Assembly: GCA_017307275.1 (NCBI GenBank)
Contig: JAFKFK010000018.1
Location: 1 to 64,000 of the forward strand
Direction: 5' to 3'
Length of the DNA stretch: 64,000 nucleotides
Source of the DNA: Alphaproteobacteria bacterium
GTDB taxonomy: Bacteria > Pseudomonadota > Alphaproteobacteria > Reyranellales > Reyranellaceae
This document shows positions 1 through 9,134 of this stretch, piece after piece. The notes under the pieces are model-generated. The model was not told the DNA's origin. It ran no database searches and saw only the letters and a list, made by a program, of their open reading frames with translations. The position numbers and the translations under genes were made by a program. Every line of letters starts with the position of its first letter. Positions within the stretch are counted from its first letter, which is position 1.

Positions 1-852
1 GATGGCGGCGGCTCCGGCCGCCGGCCGGCTTCGCACTGCGGCGTCGTTGGCCTCAAGACATCGGCTGGCGCCATCCCCTCGCCGTTCGGTTTCGGCGGCG
101 CTTACGGGCCCCTCTATGGTGTGACGGCGCCCATGGGCCGCTCCGTCGCCGATGCGCGCGTAGCGTTTGAGGTGATGGCTGGCCCCGACCGGCGTGACCC
201 GCACTCCGTCGCCCTGCTCGACGTACCGCCGCCCTCTCAACCGCGCATCGCGGTGAGCCCACGCCTCGGCCTCAACGTCGCAGTCGACCCGGATGTCATG
301 GCGGCCTTCGAGGCAGCCATCGGCAAACTGCGCGCGGCAGGCTGGCGTATCGAAGAAGCCGACGTGGCGTGGCCCGAGAGTACGAGCGAGGCGGCTTTTT
401 CTGCCGTGAATGCCGCGGCCTCGGCGTTGCTCTACGGAGAGCAGCATGCAGCGGACAAGAACCTGTTCGGCGACAATGTCGCGAGCCTGATCGAACGTGG
501 CCGTGACGTGCCCGGCACCGATGTCGTATCGGCCTTCCGCCTCGCCGATGCCTGCGCGCGTTCGGTCGCCCAGTTCTTCACCGAGTACGATTATCTGCTG
601 ACGCCGACTACGGCCTGCGTGTCGTGGCCTGTCGAACAGGTCCACCCCAAGGTGATCGAGAACAAGCAGGCCGGTCCACGCGGACATGCCGTCTTCACGC
701 CGCTGTTCAACCTCGCCCTGGTGCCTGGTATCTCAGTCCCCTGCGGCACCGGCCGCGACGGGTTACCAGTAGGCCTGCAAATCGTCGCGCCGCGCCTGCA
801 TGACCGGCCCCTACTCGCCATGGCCCAGCGGGCGGAAACGGCACTCCGTTGA
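1..852 (+). CDS. Amidase (amidase-signature family), C-terminal part
   Basis: The reading frame is open from the first base of the window, so the gene begins upstream and only about 283 C-terminal residues are present. The first residues read DGGGSGRR, then CGVVGLKTSAG, which is the glycine/serine-rich amidase-signature segment holding the cis-Ser and nucleophilic Ser of the Ser-cisSer-Lys triad; the catalytic Lys lies outside the window. The end (LFNLALVPGISVPCG and GLPVGLQIVAP) is also typical of this family, which includes GatA-like and aryl/aliphatic amidases. The first internal Met (133) is not the real start, because the signature lies before it. The substrate cannot be told from this fragment. 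It could be a GatA paralog, but no gatB or gatC is nearby. The stop overlaps the start of the next gene, which suggests co-translation. Confidence 0.9.
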   Translation, partial: DGGGSGRRPASHCGVVGLKTSAGAIPSPFGFGGAYGPLYGVTAPMGRSVADARVAFEVMAGPDRRDPHSVALLDVPPPSQPRIAVSPRLGLNVAVDPDVMAAFEAAIGKLRAAGWRIEEADVAWPESTSEAAFSAVNAAASALLYGEQHAADKNLFGDNVASLIERGRDVPGTDVVSAFRLADACARSVAQFFTEYDYLLTPTTACVSWPVEQVHPKVIENKQAGPRGHAVFTPLFNLALVPGISVPCGTGRDGLPVGLQIVAPRLHDRPLLAMAQRAETALR

Positions 853-1121
853 CCGGCATTCCAACGGAGATCCTGATCGTCGTGGGCGTGGCGGCCGTCG
901 TCGCCATCGGTATCAAGCTGTACCGGGCAAGAAGCGCCGCCCAGCGCGAGGTGCCGCACGTCCACGACGCGTTGATGAAACGTGCCGAGACGCATGCGGC
1001 GACGAGCCCGTTCCTGCGCAAGGTTTGCCAAGAGTACAAAGCCAACGGTCATATCTCGAATCGGCAGGCCGAAGCCGTTGCCAAGGCAGTTGCACGCATC
1101 GAGCAACGCGCGCGAACTTGA
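849..1121 (+). CDS. Small membrane-anchored hypothetical protein
   Basis: A 90-residue protein with a TTG start overlapping the amidase stop (TTGA), an arrangement typical of translational coupling. Residues about 7-24 (EILIVVGVAAVVAIGIKL) form one hydrophobic helix followed by a basic stretch, so it is probably inner-membrane anchored with the soluble part in the cytoplasm. The rest is helical and charged, with no catalytic motif. I do not recognise the family. Its link to the amidase is only positional. A non-ATG start and small size leave some doubt. Confidence 0.55.
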   Translation: MTGIPTEILIVVGVAAVVAIGIKLYRARSAAQREVPHVHDALMKRAETHAATSPFLRKVCQEYKANGHISNRQAEAVAKAVARIEQRART

Positions 1122-1165
1122 ACGACCTCGCGGCTTGACCGATAGTCGGTCGACAGCATGAAGGC

Positions 1166-2248
1166 GTGACGTATCGTATGGCGCAGACGACCAAAGGCCC
1201 GGATCTCCCACTTTGGAAGAAGGTCCTGTTCAGCCTGATCCTGGTCGTCGGGTTTCCGATCGCCTTGATCCTGGCGATCGAAGGCGCCGGATACGCCATT
1301 CTTCACTTCAAGCATGGCGTTCCCGGGAAGTCCTACGGGCTCTGGACCTACGACGAAGAACTCGGCGCGATCCATGCCGCCAACGCCTACAACTCGAATT
1401 CGCAAACCAACAGTCTCGGCTTCCGTAACAAGGAAGACGTGATCGAGCCCAAGCCGCCGGGCGCCTATCGAGTGATCGCCTACGGCGGTTCGACGACCTT
1501 CTGCTACAATCTCGAAACAGACCGCGCGTGGCCTCTGCGCCTGCAGGAGAACCTTCGCGCGCGGACGAACCCGAAATCGCAGGTCCTGAACGCCGGCGCC
1601 ATCATGTGGTCGATCGGTCAGGAGGTCGCCCGTGCGAAGCGCGACCTTCCGCGTCTCAAGCCGGACATCGTGATCATCTATTCCGGCATCAACGAGCAGG
1701 CCAACGAAGAGCTGCTGCGGGCCGAGGGTATCAGCCTCGAACGCGCCCTTGCCGAGGGTAAGCATGGTCTCTTCTCGAAGCACCTCGATCAGGGACGATG
1801 GCTGAAGCGCAATTCGACCATCGTGCGCTTCCTCGAATATACGGGCGCCGCCGACTGGTTCTTCTCGGCCGGCCATACCGATACCGGAGCGCCGAAAGCG
1901 CCGCCCGTCGATCCCGGTATCAATCCCGTCGTTGCCGAAAACTTCGACCGCACGCTGCGCGAGTTCATCGAGCTGATCCGGAAGAACGGTGCCAAGCCGG
2001 TCTATGTCATCGTCGGCGGCTTGCCGGAGGTTGGGCGCAACACGCAGCTCATGCGCTACTCCCGCCAGGGTGCCGAGGTCGCGCGCCAGATGGGCGTGCT
2101 GGTGCTCGACTCCAACGATGTCGTGGCCGCCTACAAGGGCAACAAGCACGACCTGTTCTCCGACAGCGGTGTTCACTGGTCCGATCTTGGCGCCGGCCTC
2201 CTCGCCGACTTCATCGATGAGAAAGCCCTCAGGTCGATGGCGCCGTAG
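1166..2248 (+). CDS. Membrane-anchored SGNH/GDSL-type hydrolase-like protein
   Basis: About 360 residues. A transmembrane helix at about 19-48 precedes a periplasmic domain with SGNH features: block I as AYGGSTT (Ser109 the likely nucleophile), block III as IYSGINE (Asn176) and a C-terminal block V with Asp333 and His337 in SDSGVHWS. The usual Asp-x-x-His becomes Asp-x3-His here, which may matter for catalysis. Proteins of this layout often act as acyl- or acetyl-esterases on envelope glycans, but the substrate is unknown. The GTG start at 1166 has a poor ribosome site; ATG at 1178 is an alternative. It stands between the amidase pair and a glycosylase gene with no clear operon partner. Confidence 0.75.
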   Translation: MTYRMAQTTKGPDLPLWKKVLFSLILVVGFPIALILAIEGAGYAILHFKHGVPGKSYGLWTYDEELGAIHAANAYNSNSQTNSLGFRNKEDVIEPKPPGAYRVIAYGGSTTFCYNLETDRAWPLRLQENLRARTNPKSQVLNAGAIMWSIGQEVARAKRDLPRLKPDIVIIYSGINEQANEELLRAEGISLERALAEGKHGLFSKHLDQGRWLKRNSTIVRFLEYTGAADWFFSAGHTDTGAPKAPPVDPGINPVVAENFDRTLREFIELIRKNGAKPVYVIVGGLPEVGRNTQLMRYSRQGAEVARQMGVLVLDSNDVVAAYKGNKHDLFSDSGVHWSDLGAGLLADFIDEKALRSMAP

Positions 2249-2344
2249 AACGACCTGCTGGCAAATTGCTAGCACCGACACTCGATGCATCTGTCCACCG
2301 AAGAGTCGATGACAGTTGAGCTGAATAGGCTCTAGTGTCGCGCC

Positions 2345-3559
2345 GTGCCTCGCTCCCGTGAAAAACTGTCGGCCGCCTCCGCCCGCCGCATCGCCCTCGC
2401 CGCGCAGGGCTTCAATACATCCCGGCCTGACGGGTCATCCAATCTCGGCCATGTGAAGCGCGCCATCGACCGGCTAGGCCTGCTGCAGATCGATTCGGTG
2501 AACGTACTGACCCGCGCCCACTACCTGCCGTTGTTCTCACGGCTGGGGAACTACGACAGCGCCCATCTCGATGGCCTCGCCTGGGGACGCAAGAGCCGGC
2601 GCGGCCTGTTCGAGTTCTGGGCGCACGAGGCGTCGCTGCTGCCGCTCGCCTCGCAGCCGTTGCTGCGGTGGCGCATGGCCCGCGCCGCCGCGGGCACCGA
2701 CAAGCGCTGGTTGCCCAAGTTCTATAGCGACAAGAAGGCCTACATCGAAGAGGTGCGCCGCGAGCTCGAACGGCAAGGACCGCTAGCGGCATCTGACCTC
2801 GGCAACGGCGGCGAGCGCCGTGGTCCTTGGTGGGGCTGGAACGACGGCAAGCTTGCGCTCGAATGGCTGTTCTTCGCCGGCATCGTCACGACCTCAACAA
2901 GGCGCGGCACCTTCGAGCGGGTCTACGATCTCACCGAACGCGTTCTGCCACCCCATGTGCAGGCACTGCCGACGCCCTCGCCGGAAGAGGCGCAGCGCGA
3001 GCTGCTGCGCATCTCTGCCCGCGCGCTGGGCGTAGCGACCGAGTACGACCTGCGCGACTACTTCCGGCTGCCCGTCGCCGACACGAAGGCGCGTTTGGCC
3101 GAACTGGTCGAAGCCGGCGACCTGCTGGCCGTGTCGGTCGAAGGCTGGAAGCAGGCGGCCTACCTCGATCCCGAAGCGCGGCAGCCACGCAATGTGGAGG
3201 CGCGCGCCCTGCTGGCTCCCTTCGATCCGCTGGTCTGGGAACGCGACCGCACGGAACGCATCTTCGATTTCTTCTACCGCATCGAGATCTACACGCCCGC
3301 CGCCAAGCGCAAGCACGGCTACTACGTGCTGCCCTTCCTGCTGGGCGACCGACTGGTCGGCCGCGTCGACCTCAAGGCCGACCGGGCCAACTCGAAGCTC
3401 CTGGTCCCCGCTGCCCATCTCGAACCCGGCGTCGACGCCAAGACGGTCGCGGGTCCATTGCGGGAGGAACTCCGGTTGATGGCGGATTGGCTCGGCCTGG
3501 AAGGCCTCGTTTTGCCCCGCGCCGGCGCCCTGGGCCGGGCGTGGAGCAGCAAACGCTAG
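2345..3559 (+). CDS. YcaQ/AlkX-type winged-helix DNA glycosylase
   Basis: A 404-residue member of the HTH_42 family (COG3214), whose studied members YcaQ/AlkX and AlkZ unhook alkylated or crosslinked bases from DNA. The N-terminal segment LGLLQIDSVNVLTRAHYLP carries the family motif Gln48-Ile-Asp50; QxD is typical of YcaQ/AlkX, while AlkZ has QxQ. Further family segments are LFEFWAHEASLLP and, near the C-terminus, LLAPFDPLVWERDRTERIF. Length fits the family. It is probably cytosolic. Upstream is the SGNH gene and downstream ilvD, with no functional operon evident. The start codon is GTG at 2345. Confidence 0.85.
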   Translation: MPRSREKLSAASARRIALAAQGFNTSRPDGSSNLGHVKRAIDRLGLLQIDSVNVLTRAHYLPLFSRLGNYDSAHLDGLAWGRKSRRGLFEFWAHEASLLPLASQPLLRWRMARAAAGTDKRWLPKFYSDKKAYIEEVRRELERQGPLAASDLGNGGERRGPWWGWNDGKLALEWLFFAGIVTTSTRRGTFERVYDLTERVLPPHVQALPTPSPEEAQRELLRISARALGVATEYDLRDYFRLPVADTKARLAELVEAGDLLAVSVEGWKQAAYLDPEARQPRNVEARALLAPFDPLVWERDRTERIFDFFYRIEIYTPAAKRKHGYYVLPFLLGDRLVGRVDLKADRANSKLLVPAAHLEPGVDAKTVAGPLREELRLMADWLGLEGLVLPRAGALGRAWSSKR

Positions 3560-3670
3560 GGCTCGCGGCAAAATAGCGCTTCCCTGCGAAACAGAACCCT
3601 TGGCTTCCGGCTCCAGACCCGGCAAGTCACACGATCCTCAGAACGCCCTCAGACCGAAGGAAGCCTGACC

Positions 3671-5518
3671 ATGGGTGCATATCGTTCGTCCAAGACCACC
3701 AATGGCCAGCACGCCGCCGGCGCCCGAGCCCTATGGCGCGCCACCGGCATGACCGATGAGGATTTCAGCAAGCCAATCATCGCGGTCGTCAATTCCTTCG
3801 TCGAATTCGTGCCCGGTCATGTCCACCTCAAGGACCTGGGCCAAATGGTGGCCCGTGAGATCGAACGGGCGGGCGGCGTCGCCAAGGAATTCAACACCAT
3901 CGCCGTCGACGATGGCATCGCGATGGGCCACGAGGGCATGCTCTATTCCCTGCCCTCGCGTGACCTGATCGCCGATTCGATCGAGTACATGGTCAACGCC
4001 CATTGCGCCGATGCGATGGTCTGCATCTCCAATTGCGACAAGATCACCCCCGGCATGCTGATGGCCGCGATGCGCCTCAACGTGCCGGCGATCTTCGTGT
4101 CCGGCGGACCGATGGAGGCCGGCAAGGTCAATTGGAAGGGCCAGGATATCAAGGTCGACCTGATCGACGCCATGCTGACGGCCTACAAGCCGGGCGTGGC
4201 GAAGGAAGACGTCGAGGTCTACGAACGCTCAGCCTGCCCGACCTGCGGCTCCTGCTCGGGCATGTTCACCGCCAATTCGATGAATTGCCTCACCGAAGCG
4301 CTCGGCCTGTCACTCCCGGGCAACGGCACCGTCCTCGCCACGCACGCCGACCGCCGCGAGCTCTTCCTCGAGGCCGGCCGCCGTATCGTCGAGCTGACCA
4401 AGCAGCATTATGGCAAGGACGATGATTCGGTGCTGCCGCGTTCGATCGCCAACTTCAAGGCATTCGAGAACGCCATGCGGCTCGACATCGCCATGGGCGG
4501 CTCGACCAACACTGTGCTGCATCTGCTGGCCGCCGCCTTCGAAGGCGAGATCCCCTTCACCATGAAGGACATCGACCGGCTCTCGCGCGTGACGCCGCAT
4601 CTGTCCAAGCTCGCCCCCTCCTCCCAGCTCTGGCACATCGAGGACGTGCATCGCGCCGGCGGCGTCATGGCGCTGCTCGGCATCCTCGACGGCAAGGGCA
4701 TGATCCATCGCGATGTCGCGACGGTCCATTCCGCAACCATGGGCGACGCGCTGAAGCGTTGGGACGTCGGCAACGGCGCCGACGAAGGCGTGAAGACCTT
4801 TTATCGCGCTGCCCCTGGCGGCGTGCGCACCACGCAGGCCTTCTCGCAGAACAAGCGCTATCCCGAGCTCGATCTCGACCGCGCCAATGGCTGTATTCGC
4901 GACTTCGACCACGCCTACAGCCAGGATGGCGGCCTCGCCGTGCTCTACGGCAACCTGGCGACCGACGGCTGCATCGTGAAGACCGCCGGCATCGATCCGA
5001 GCGTGCTCAAGTTCAAGGGCAAGGCGATCGTGTTCGACAGCGAGAACGATGCCACGGCAGCCATTCATGCCGACAAGGTCAAGGCCGGGCACGTCGTTGT
5101 GATCCGCTACGAAGGCCCCAAGGGCGGGCCGGGCATGCAGGAGATGCTGGCAGCGACCAGCGCCATCAAGGCGCGCGGGCTTGGAGCGCAATGTGCGCTG
5201 ATCACCGACGGCCGCTTCTCCGGCGGGTCGTCGGGCCTGTCGATCGGCCATATGTCGCCGGAAGCAGCATCGGGCGGCACGATCGGTCTGGTTCAGGATG
5301 GCGATCCGATCGAGATCGACGTCCCGTCCCGCTCCATCGCGCTGGCCGTTCCGGAGGCTGAGATCGAAGCCCGGCGGGCAGCGATGAAGGCGAAGGGCCG
5401 CGAGGCGTGGAAGCCCAAGCGCGACCGCAAGGTATCGGCGGCGCTGCGCGCCTATGCAGCCCTGGCAACGTCGGCCGCGCATGGCGCGGTGCGCGATGTC
5501 GACCAGGTCGGAGGTTGA
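3671..5518 (+). CDS. ilvD: Dihydroxy-acid dehydratase
   Basis: A 615-residue Fe-S dehydratase that converts 2,3-dihydroxy-isovalerate or 2,3-dihydroxy-3-methylvalerate to the 2-oxo acids in valine/isoleucine synthesis. NCDKITPGM contains Cys122 and [18 protein letters not shown] contains Cys192 and Cys195, at the positions found in the enterobacterial enzyme, and the [15 protein letters not shown] segment near the C-terminus is standard. Length equals the E. coli-type enzyme, so it is complete. AAGGAAGCC precedes the ATG. The downstream amidohydrolase starts two bases after the stop with a strong GGAGG, so the two are probably co-transcribed. Several related sugar-acid dehydratases exist, but the near-collinearity with true IlvD favours this call. 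Confidence 0.96.
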   Translation: MGAYRSSKTTNGQHAAGARALWRATGMTDEDFSKPIIAVVNSFVEFVPGHVHLKDLGQMVAREIERAGGVAKEFNTIAVDDGIAMGHEGMLYSLPSRDLIADSIEYMVNAHCADAMVCISNCDKITPGMLMAAMRLNVPAIFVSGGPMEAGKVNWKGQDIKVDLIDAMLTAYKPGVAKEDVEVYERSACPTCGSCSGMFTANSMNCLTEALGLSLPGNGTVLATHADRRELFLEAGRRIVELTKQHYGKDDDSVLPRSIANFKAFENAMRLDIAMGGSTNTVLHLLAAAFEGEIPFTMKDIDRLSRVTPHLSKLAPSSQLWHIEDVHRAGGVMALLGILDGKGMIHRDVATVHSATMGDALKRWDVGNGADEGVKTFYRAAPGGVRTTQAFSQNKRYPELDLDRANGCIRDFDHAYSQDGGLAVLYGNLATDGCIVKTAGIDPSVLKFKGKAIVFDSENDATAAIHADKVKAGHVVVIRYEGPKGGPGMQEMLAATSAIKARGLGAQCALITDGRFSGGSSGLSIGHMSPEAASGGTIGLVQDGDPIEIDVPSRSIALAVPEAEIEARRAAMKAKGREAWKPKRDRKVSAALRAYAALATSAAHGAVRDVDQVGG

Positions 5519-5519
5519 G

Positions 5520-6647
5520 ATGAACGACCTCGTCCTCAAGGGCGGTCGCGTGGTCGATCTCTCGCAGGGGATCGACAAGGTGACGGACATCGCCTTCTCG
5601 GGCGGCAAGGTCGCCGCGATCGGCGACGGCCTCGCCGGCAAGGACACCCGCAACGTCGCGGGCAAGATCGTCTCGCCCGGCCTGATCGACCTGCACACGC
5701 ATGTCTATTGGGGTGGCACGTCGCTCGGCGTCGAGGCGGAGTTGGTGGCCCGCTCCGGCGGCGTCACGACCTTCATCGATGCCGGCAGCGCCGGTCCCGG
5801 CAACTTCCACGGCTTCCGCAAGCACGTGATCGAGACCTCGCCGGTCCGCATCCTGCCGTTCCTCAACGTCTCCTTCCCCGGCATCTTCGCCTTCTCCAAG
5901 ACGGTGATGGTGGGCGAGAGCGCCGACATGCGCCTGCTCGATGCCCGCGAAGCGGTGCGGGTGGCGCGTGAGCACAAGGATCTGGTGCTGGGCGTGAAGG
6001 TGCGTGTCGGCAAGTCAGCCAGCGGCGATTCCGGCATCATGCCGCTCGACATCGCCCTGGACGTCGCCGAGGAAGCCGGCTTGCCGCTGATGGCTCATCT
6101 CGATTCGCCGCCGCCGTCGCGGCACGAGGTGGTGAGCCGCCTCAGGCCGGGCGATATCCTGACCCACTGCTTCCGGCCCTTCCCCAATGCGCCTGTCCAC
6201 CCCGACGGCAAGGTGCGCGACGAAATCCTGGCGGCGCGCCAGCGTGGCGTAATCTTCGATATCGGCCATGGCGGCGGCTCGTTCGGTTTCGGCACCACGC
6301 GCAAGATGCTGGCCGCCGGGTTCCTGCCGGACGTCATCTCCTCCGACGTCCATGCGATCTCGATCGAGGGGCCGGCTTTCGACCTGTTGACCACGATGTC
6401 GAAGTTCCTCTGCCTCGGCGTCGACCTGCCGACGGTCATCAAACTCGCCACTGTGAATGCCGCCAAGGCCATCAACCGCCCGGAACTCGGCACGCTCAAG
6501 GTCGGCAGCGTGGGCGAAGCCACGGTGATCGATGTTGCCGCCGGCAAGTTCGACTATGCTGATTCGATCGGTGAGCGCCTGGAAGGTGATAAACGCCTGC
6601 TGTCGGTCGGTGTCGTCCTGGCCGGGAAATGGTGGCACCCTCTTTAG
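5520..6647 (+). CDS. Amidohydrolase/deacetylase-type metallohydrolase
   Basis: A 375-residue amidohydrolase-superfamily enzyme of the dihydroorotase-like branch, often annotated amidohydrolase/deacetylase family. Metal-site motifs are in order: LIDLHTHVYWGG (HxH), VLGVKVRVG (candidate carbamylated Lys), LMAHLDSPP, DILTHCF and ISSDVHAIS (final Asp). The upstream in-frame Met at 5454 lies inside ilvD, so ATG at 5520 is preferred: it has GGAGG at 5510-5514 and follows the ilvD stop by one base. The substrate is unknown; relatives hydrolyse cyclic amides or N-acyl amino acids. The tight coupling to ilvD is the only functional hint. Confidence 0.82.
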   Translation: MNDLVLKGGRVVDLSQGIDKVTDIAFSGGKVAAIGDGLAGKDTRNVAGKIVSPGLIDLHTHVYWGGTSLGVEAELVARSGGVTTFIDAGSAGPGNFHGFRKHVIETSPVRILPFLNVSFPGIFAFSKTVMVGESADMRLLDAREAVRVAREHKDLVLGVKVRVGKSASGDSGIMPLDIALDVAEEAGLPLMAHLDSPPPSRHEVVSRLRPGDILTHCFRPFPNAPVHPDGKVRDEILAARQRGVIFDIGHGGGSFGFGTTRKMLAAGFLPDVISSDVHAISIEGPAFDLLTTMSKFLCLGVDLPTVIKLATVNAAKAINRPELGTLKVGSVGEATVIDVAAGKFDYADSIGERLEGDKRLLSVGVVLAGKWWHPL

Positions 6648-6820
6648 GGGGCCGCCTGAAAAGCAATTGAATACGAGAAATCAGCGACTTAGCAGGACCT
6701 GATCTTTCTGGGCCCCCGGCTGCAACTTCCACAGGGCCAGTATCGTTGACTTGGCGTGACTGGATAATTTGCGCCGCCTCTGCCCCCGCTATGGCGGCGC
6801 CTTTCTCCCCATCCGGTCCA

Positions 6821-6854
6821 CAGCCCGTCCTCGAGTCACCTTGAGGGCGGGCTG
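6821..6854. terminator. Hairpin between convergent transcripts
   Basis: The stem 6821-6832 pairs with 6843-6854 over 12 base pairs with one G-T pair and a 10-base loop. It lies between the amidohydrolase stop at 6647 and the egtD stop at 6871, which converge, so a bidirectional terminator is likely. There is no long T-run on either side. The remainder of 6648-6870 shows nothing else. Confidence 0.5.
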
Positions 6855-6870
6855 CTTGCTTCTGGGGACC

Positions 6871-7839
6871 TCAGGCGGTGGCCTGCAACCAGGCTACCGC
6901 GAATAGCCGCTCGGGATCCGTCCAGGCCTTGGTAATCGTAAAGCCGCCGCTTCCTGCAAGAGCGGCAATCCCGGCATCGTCGTACTTGTACGAATATTCG
7001 GTATGAACTCGCTCTCCTTCGGCGAAGGAGAAACGGCGCCCCGCTACGGTCACGCTCTGGGGCCGCAAGCTGCGGAAGTAGATCTCGATGCGGCCTTCAG
7101 CCGGATTGTAGAAAGCCTCATGAGCGAATGCCGCGAGGTCGAAGTTGGCATCGAGCTCGCGGTTCATCCGCCGCAAAAGGTTGAGCGTGAACTGAGCCGT
7201 CACACCGGCCGCGTCGTTGTAGGCATCGTGCAGTCTTTGCGGGTCCTTCTTGAGGTCTATCCCGAGGATCAGCGCGCCGTCGTCGCGCAGCAGCCGGCGG
7301 GCCCGGCGCAGGAAAGCCGTCGCCTCTTCGGGCGTGAGATTGCCGATGGTCGACCCGGGGAAGAAGCCAATCCGCCGCGCGCCGTTGATGAAAGCCGGCA
7401 AGCTATCCAGCACCATGTAGTCGGCAGACACTGGCTCGACGCGCAGCCGGGGGTAATCGCGGCGCAACCGTGCGGCCGTCCCGTCGAGATGCTCGCGCGA
7501 GATATCGATGGGCACGTAGGCGTCGAGGTCTGGCATGGCATCCAGCAGCAATCGTGACTTCACGCTGGAGCCGCTGCCGAATTCGACAAGCGCACAATCC
7601 GGCCCGGCGCGTTGCGCGACCTCCGCTGCGCATCGGCCGAGGATCTCTGTCTCGGTGCGCGTCAGATAATATTCCGGCAACTCGCAGATCGCGTCGAAGA
7701 GCGCGGAGCCACGAGCGTCGTAGAGGAAACGCGCCGGAATCGCGCGCGGCGTTGCGCCGAGGCCGGCGAGGACCGCATTCCTGAACTCCGCGCGGTCGGC
7801 TGTGCCAGGACGTTCGAGCGTGGCGATGGGGAGATTCAT
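6871..7839 (-). CDS. egtD: L-histidine N-alpha-methyltransferase
   Basis: A 322-residue SAM-dependent enzyme that trimethylates histidine to hercynine, the first step of ergothioneine synthesis. Family signatures are FLYDARGSALFDAICELP (about 38-55) followed by EYYLTRTE, and the SAM loop VEFGSGSSVKSRLLLDA (about 85-101); the C-terminal HTEYSYKY is also typical. Its start codon overlaps the egtB stop by four bases (ATGA), so both are translated from one message. Length is normal. Ergothioneine is a cytosolic thiol antioxidant, which fits the stress-related neighbourhood. Confidence 0.95.
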   Translation of the reverse strand: MNLPIATLERPGTADRAEFRNAVLAGLGATPRAIPARFLYDARGSALFDAICELPEYYLTRTETEILGRCAAEVAQRAGPDCALVEFGSGSSVKSRLLLDAMPDLDAYVPIDISREHLDGTAARLRRDYPRLRVEPVSADYMVLDSLPAFINGARRIGFFPGSTIGNLTPEEATAFLRRARRLLRDDGALILGIDLKKDPQRLHDAYNDAAGVTAQFTLNLLRRMNRELDANFDLAAFAHEAFYNPAEGRIEIYFRSLRPQSVTVAGRRFSFAEGERVHTEYSYKYDDAGIAALAGSGGFTITKAWTDPERLFAVAWLQATA

Positions 7840-9032
7840 CGAAGATCCTCTGCAAGGCGAATGCCGCCGAACATCCAGCGCGCATCAAGCGGGAAGAAGT
7901 TTCGGTAGGTCGGGCGGGCATGGCCTTGAGGCGTCGCGGTGCAACCGCCCCGCAGCACCATCTGGTTGGCCATGAACTTGCCGTTGTATTCGCCGATGGC
8001 GCCCGGCGGCTCGCGATAGCCCGGATAGGCAACGTAAGGGCTGGCGGTCCATTCCCAGACCTCGCCGACGCCATCGAGCGAGGGCGCCCCCACTTCCCAC
8101 TCGGCTTCACGCGGGAGGCGCTTGCCTGCCCACTTGGCAAAGGCCGCCGCCTCGAAGCCGCTGACGTGACAGACCGGCCGTGACGGATCGAGACGTTCGA
8201 GGCCCGAGAGCGTATGGACCATCCAGACGCCGTCGTGCCGCTCCCAATAGAGCGGCGCCTGCCAGCCACGCTGCCCCACGCAATCCCAGCCCGCGGACAA
8301 CCAGAATTCAGGGCGCCGATAACCATCGTCTTCGATGAAGCCGAGAAACTCACCGCAATTCACCGGCCGAAGCGCCAGCGCAAAGGCATCGAGCCAGGTG
8401 CGATGGCGCGGCCCTTCGTTGTCGAAGGCGAATCCCTTTCCATTGTGGCCGATCTCCACCAGCCCAGGCTCGAACTCGCGCCAGCCCAGGGCACCCGCAA
8501 CGCCTGTCCGCCCCGATGTAACACGATAGGCCGGCTTGAGCGGGTTCAGTGAAAAGGCATGCTTGATATCCATCAGGATCAATTCCTGATGCTGCTGCTC
8601 GTGCTGCAGGCCAAGTTCGACGACGATGCCAGCATCGCCTACACTACCGGTGGAGAGAAAGTCGGCCATCGCCTCGGTGACATGACGGCGATAGGCCATC
8701 ACCTCGTCGACGCCCGGGCGGGTGATCAGACCACGCTGCGGCCGGGGATGCCGCGGGCCGACAGCTTCGTAATATGAGTTGAAGAGATACTCGTAGGCCG
8801 GATCGAAGACCTTGTAGCTGCCGGCGTTGGGTCGCAGCACGAAGGTCTCGAAGAACCAGGTCGTATGCGCCAGATGCCATTTAGTGGGGCTGGCGTCGGG
8901 CATGGACTGGACCGTCTGGTCCTCTGCCGACAGGGGCGCGGCAAGCGCCTCGGTATGCTGCCGAATCGACAGAAACCGGCGGAGGCCGTCGAGATCTTGT
9001 GCTTGCAGTGCAGGCATTGTCGGATCAGGCAC
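7836..9032 (-). CDS. egtB: Hercynine oxygenase / ergothioneine sulfoxide synthase
   Basis: A non-heme iron enzyme that joins hercynine to a thiol donor. The N-terminal DinB-like domain has the iron ligands His56 (in KWHLAHTTWF) and His144/His148 (LQHEQQHQE, HxxxH), and the C-terminal half is an FGE-sulfatase domain ending in VLRGGCTATP and TYRNFFP. GTG at 9032 is chosen because GGAGG lies four bases upstream; ATG at 9017 is the alternative. The open frame runs on to 9326 but that part has no family similarity. No egtA or egtC is seen here, so cysteine or glutamyl-cysteine as donor is not settled. Confidence 0.92.
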   Translation of the reverse strand: MPDPTMPALQAQDLDGLRRFLSIRQHTEALAAPLSAEDQTVQSMPDASPTKWHLAHTTWFFETFVLRPNAGSYKVFDPAYEYLFNSYYEAVGPRHPRPQRGLITRPGVDEVMAYRRHVTEAMADFLSTGSVGDAGIVVELGLQHEQQHQELILMDIKHAFSLNPLKPAYRVTSGRTGVAGALGWREFEPGLVEIGHNGKGFAFDNEGPRHRTWLDAFALALRPVNCGEFLGFIEDDGYRRPEFWLSAGWDCVGQRGWQAPLYWERHDGVWMVHTLSGLERLDPSRPVCHVSGFEAAAFAKWAGKRLPREAEWEVGAPSLDGVGEVWEWTASPYVAYPGYREPPGAIGEYNGKFMANQMVLRGGCTATPQGHARPTYRNFFPLDARWMFGGIRLAEDLR

Positions 9033-9134
9033 GAAACCTCCGAAGGACCTAACTTGGTAGCGCACTGCCCGGTTGCAAGAGCGCATTTGGGCCGTCACGC
9101 TCGCAGCGTCGACGCGTCCACCCGAGGCAAGCAA

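Noticed and set aside
9051..9076. GCAAC-N17-AGTT upstream of egtB as another stress promoter
   Set aside because: The -10 has A in place of the invariant C of CGTT, and it lies too close to the start to choose on sequence alone.
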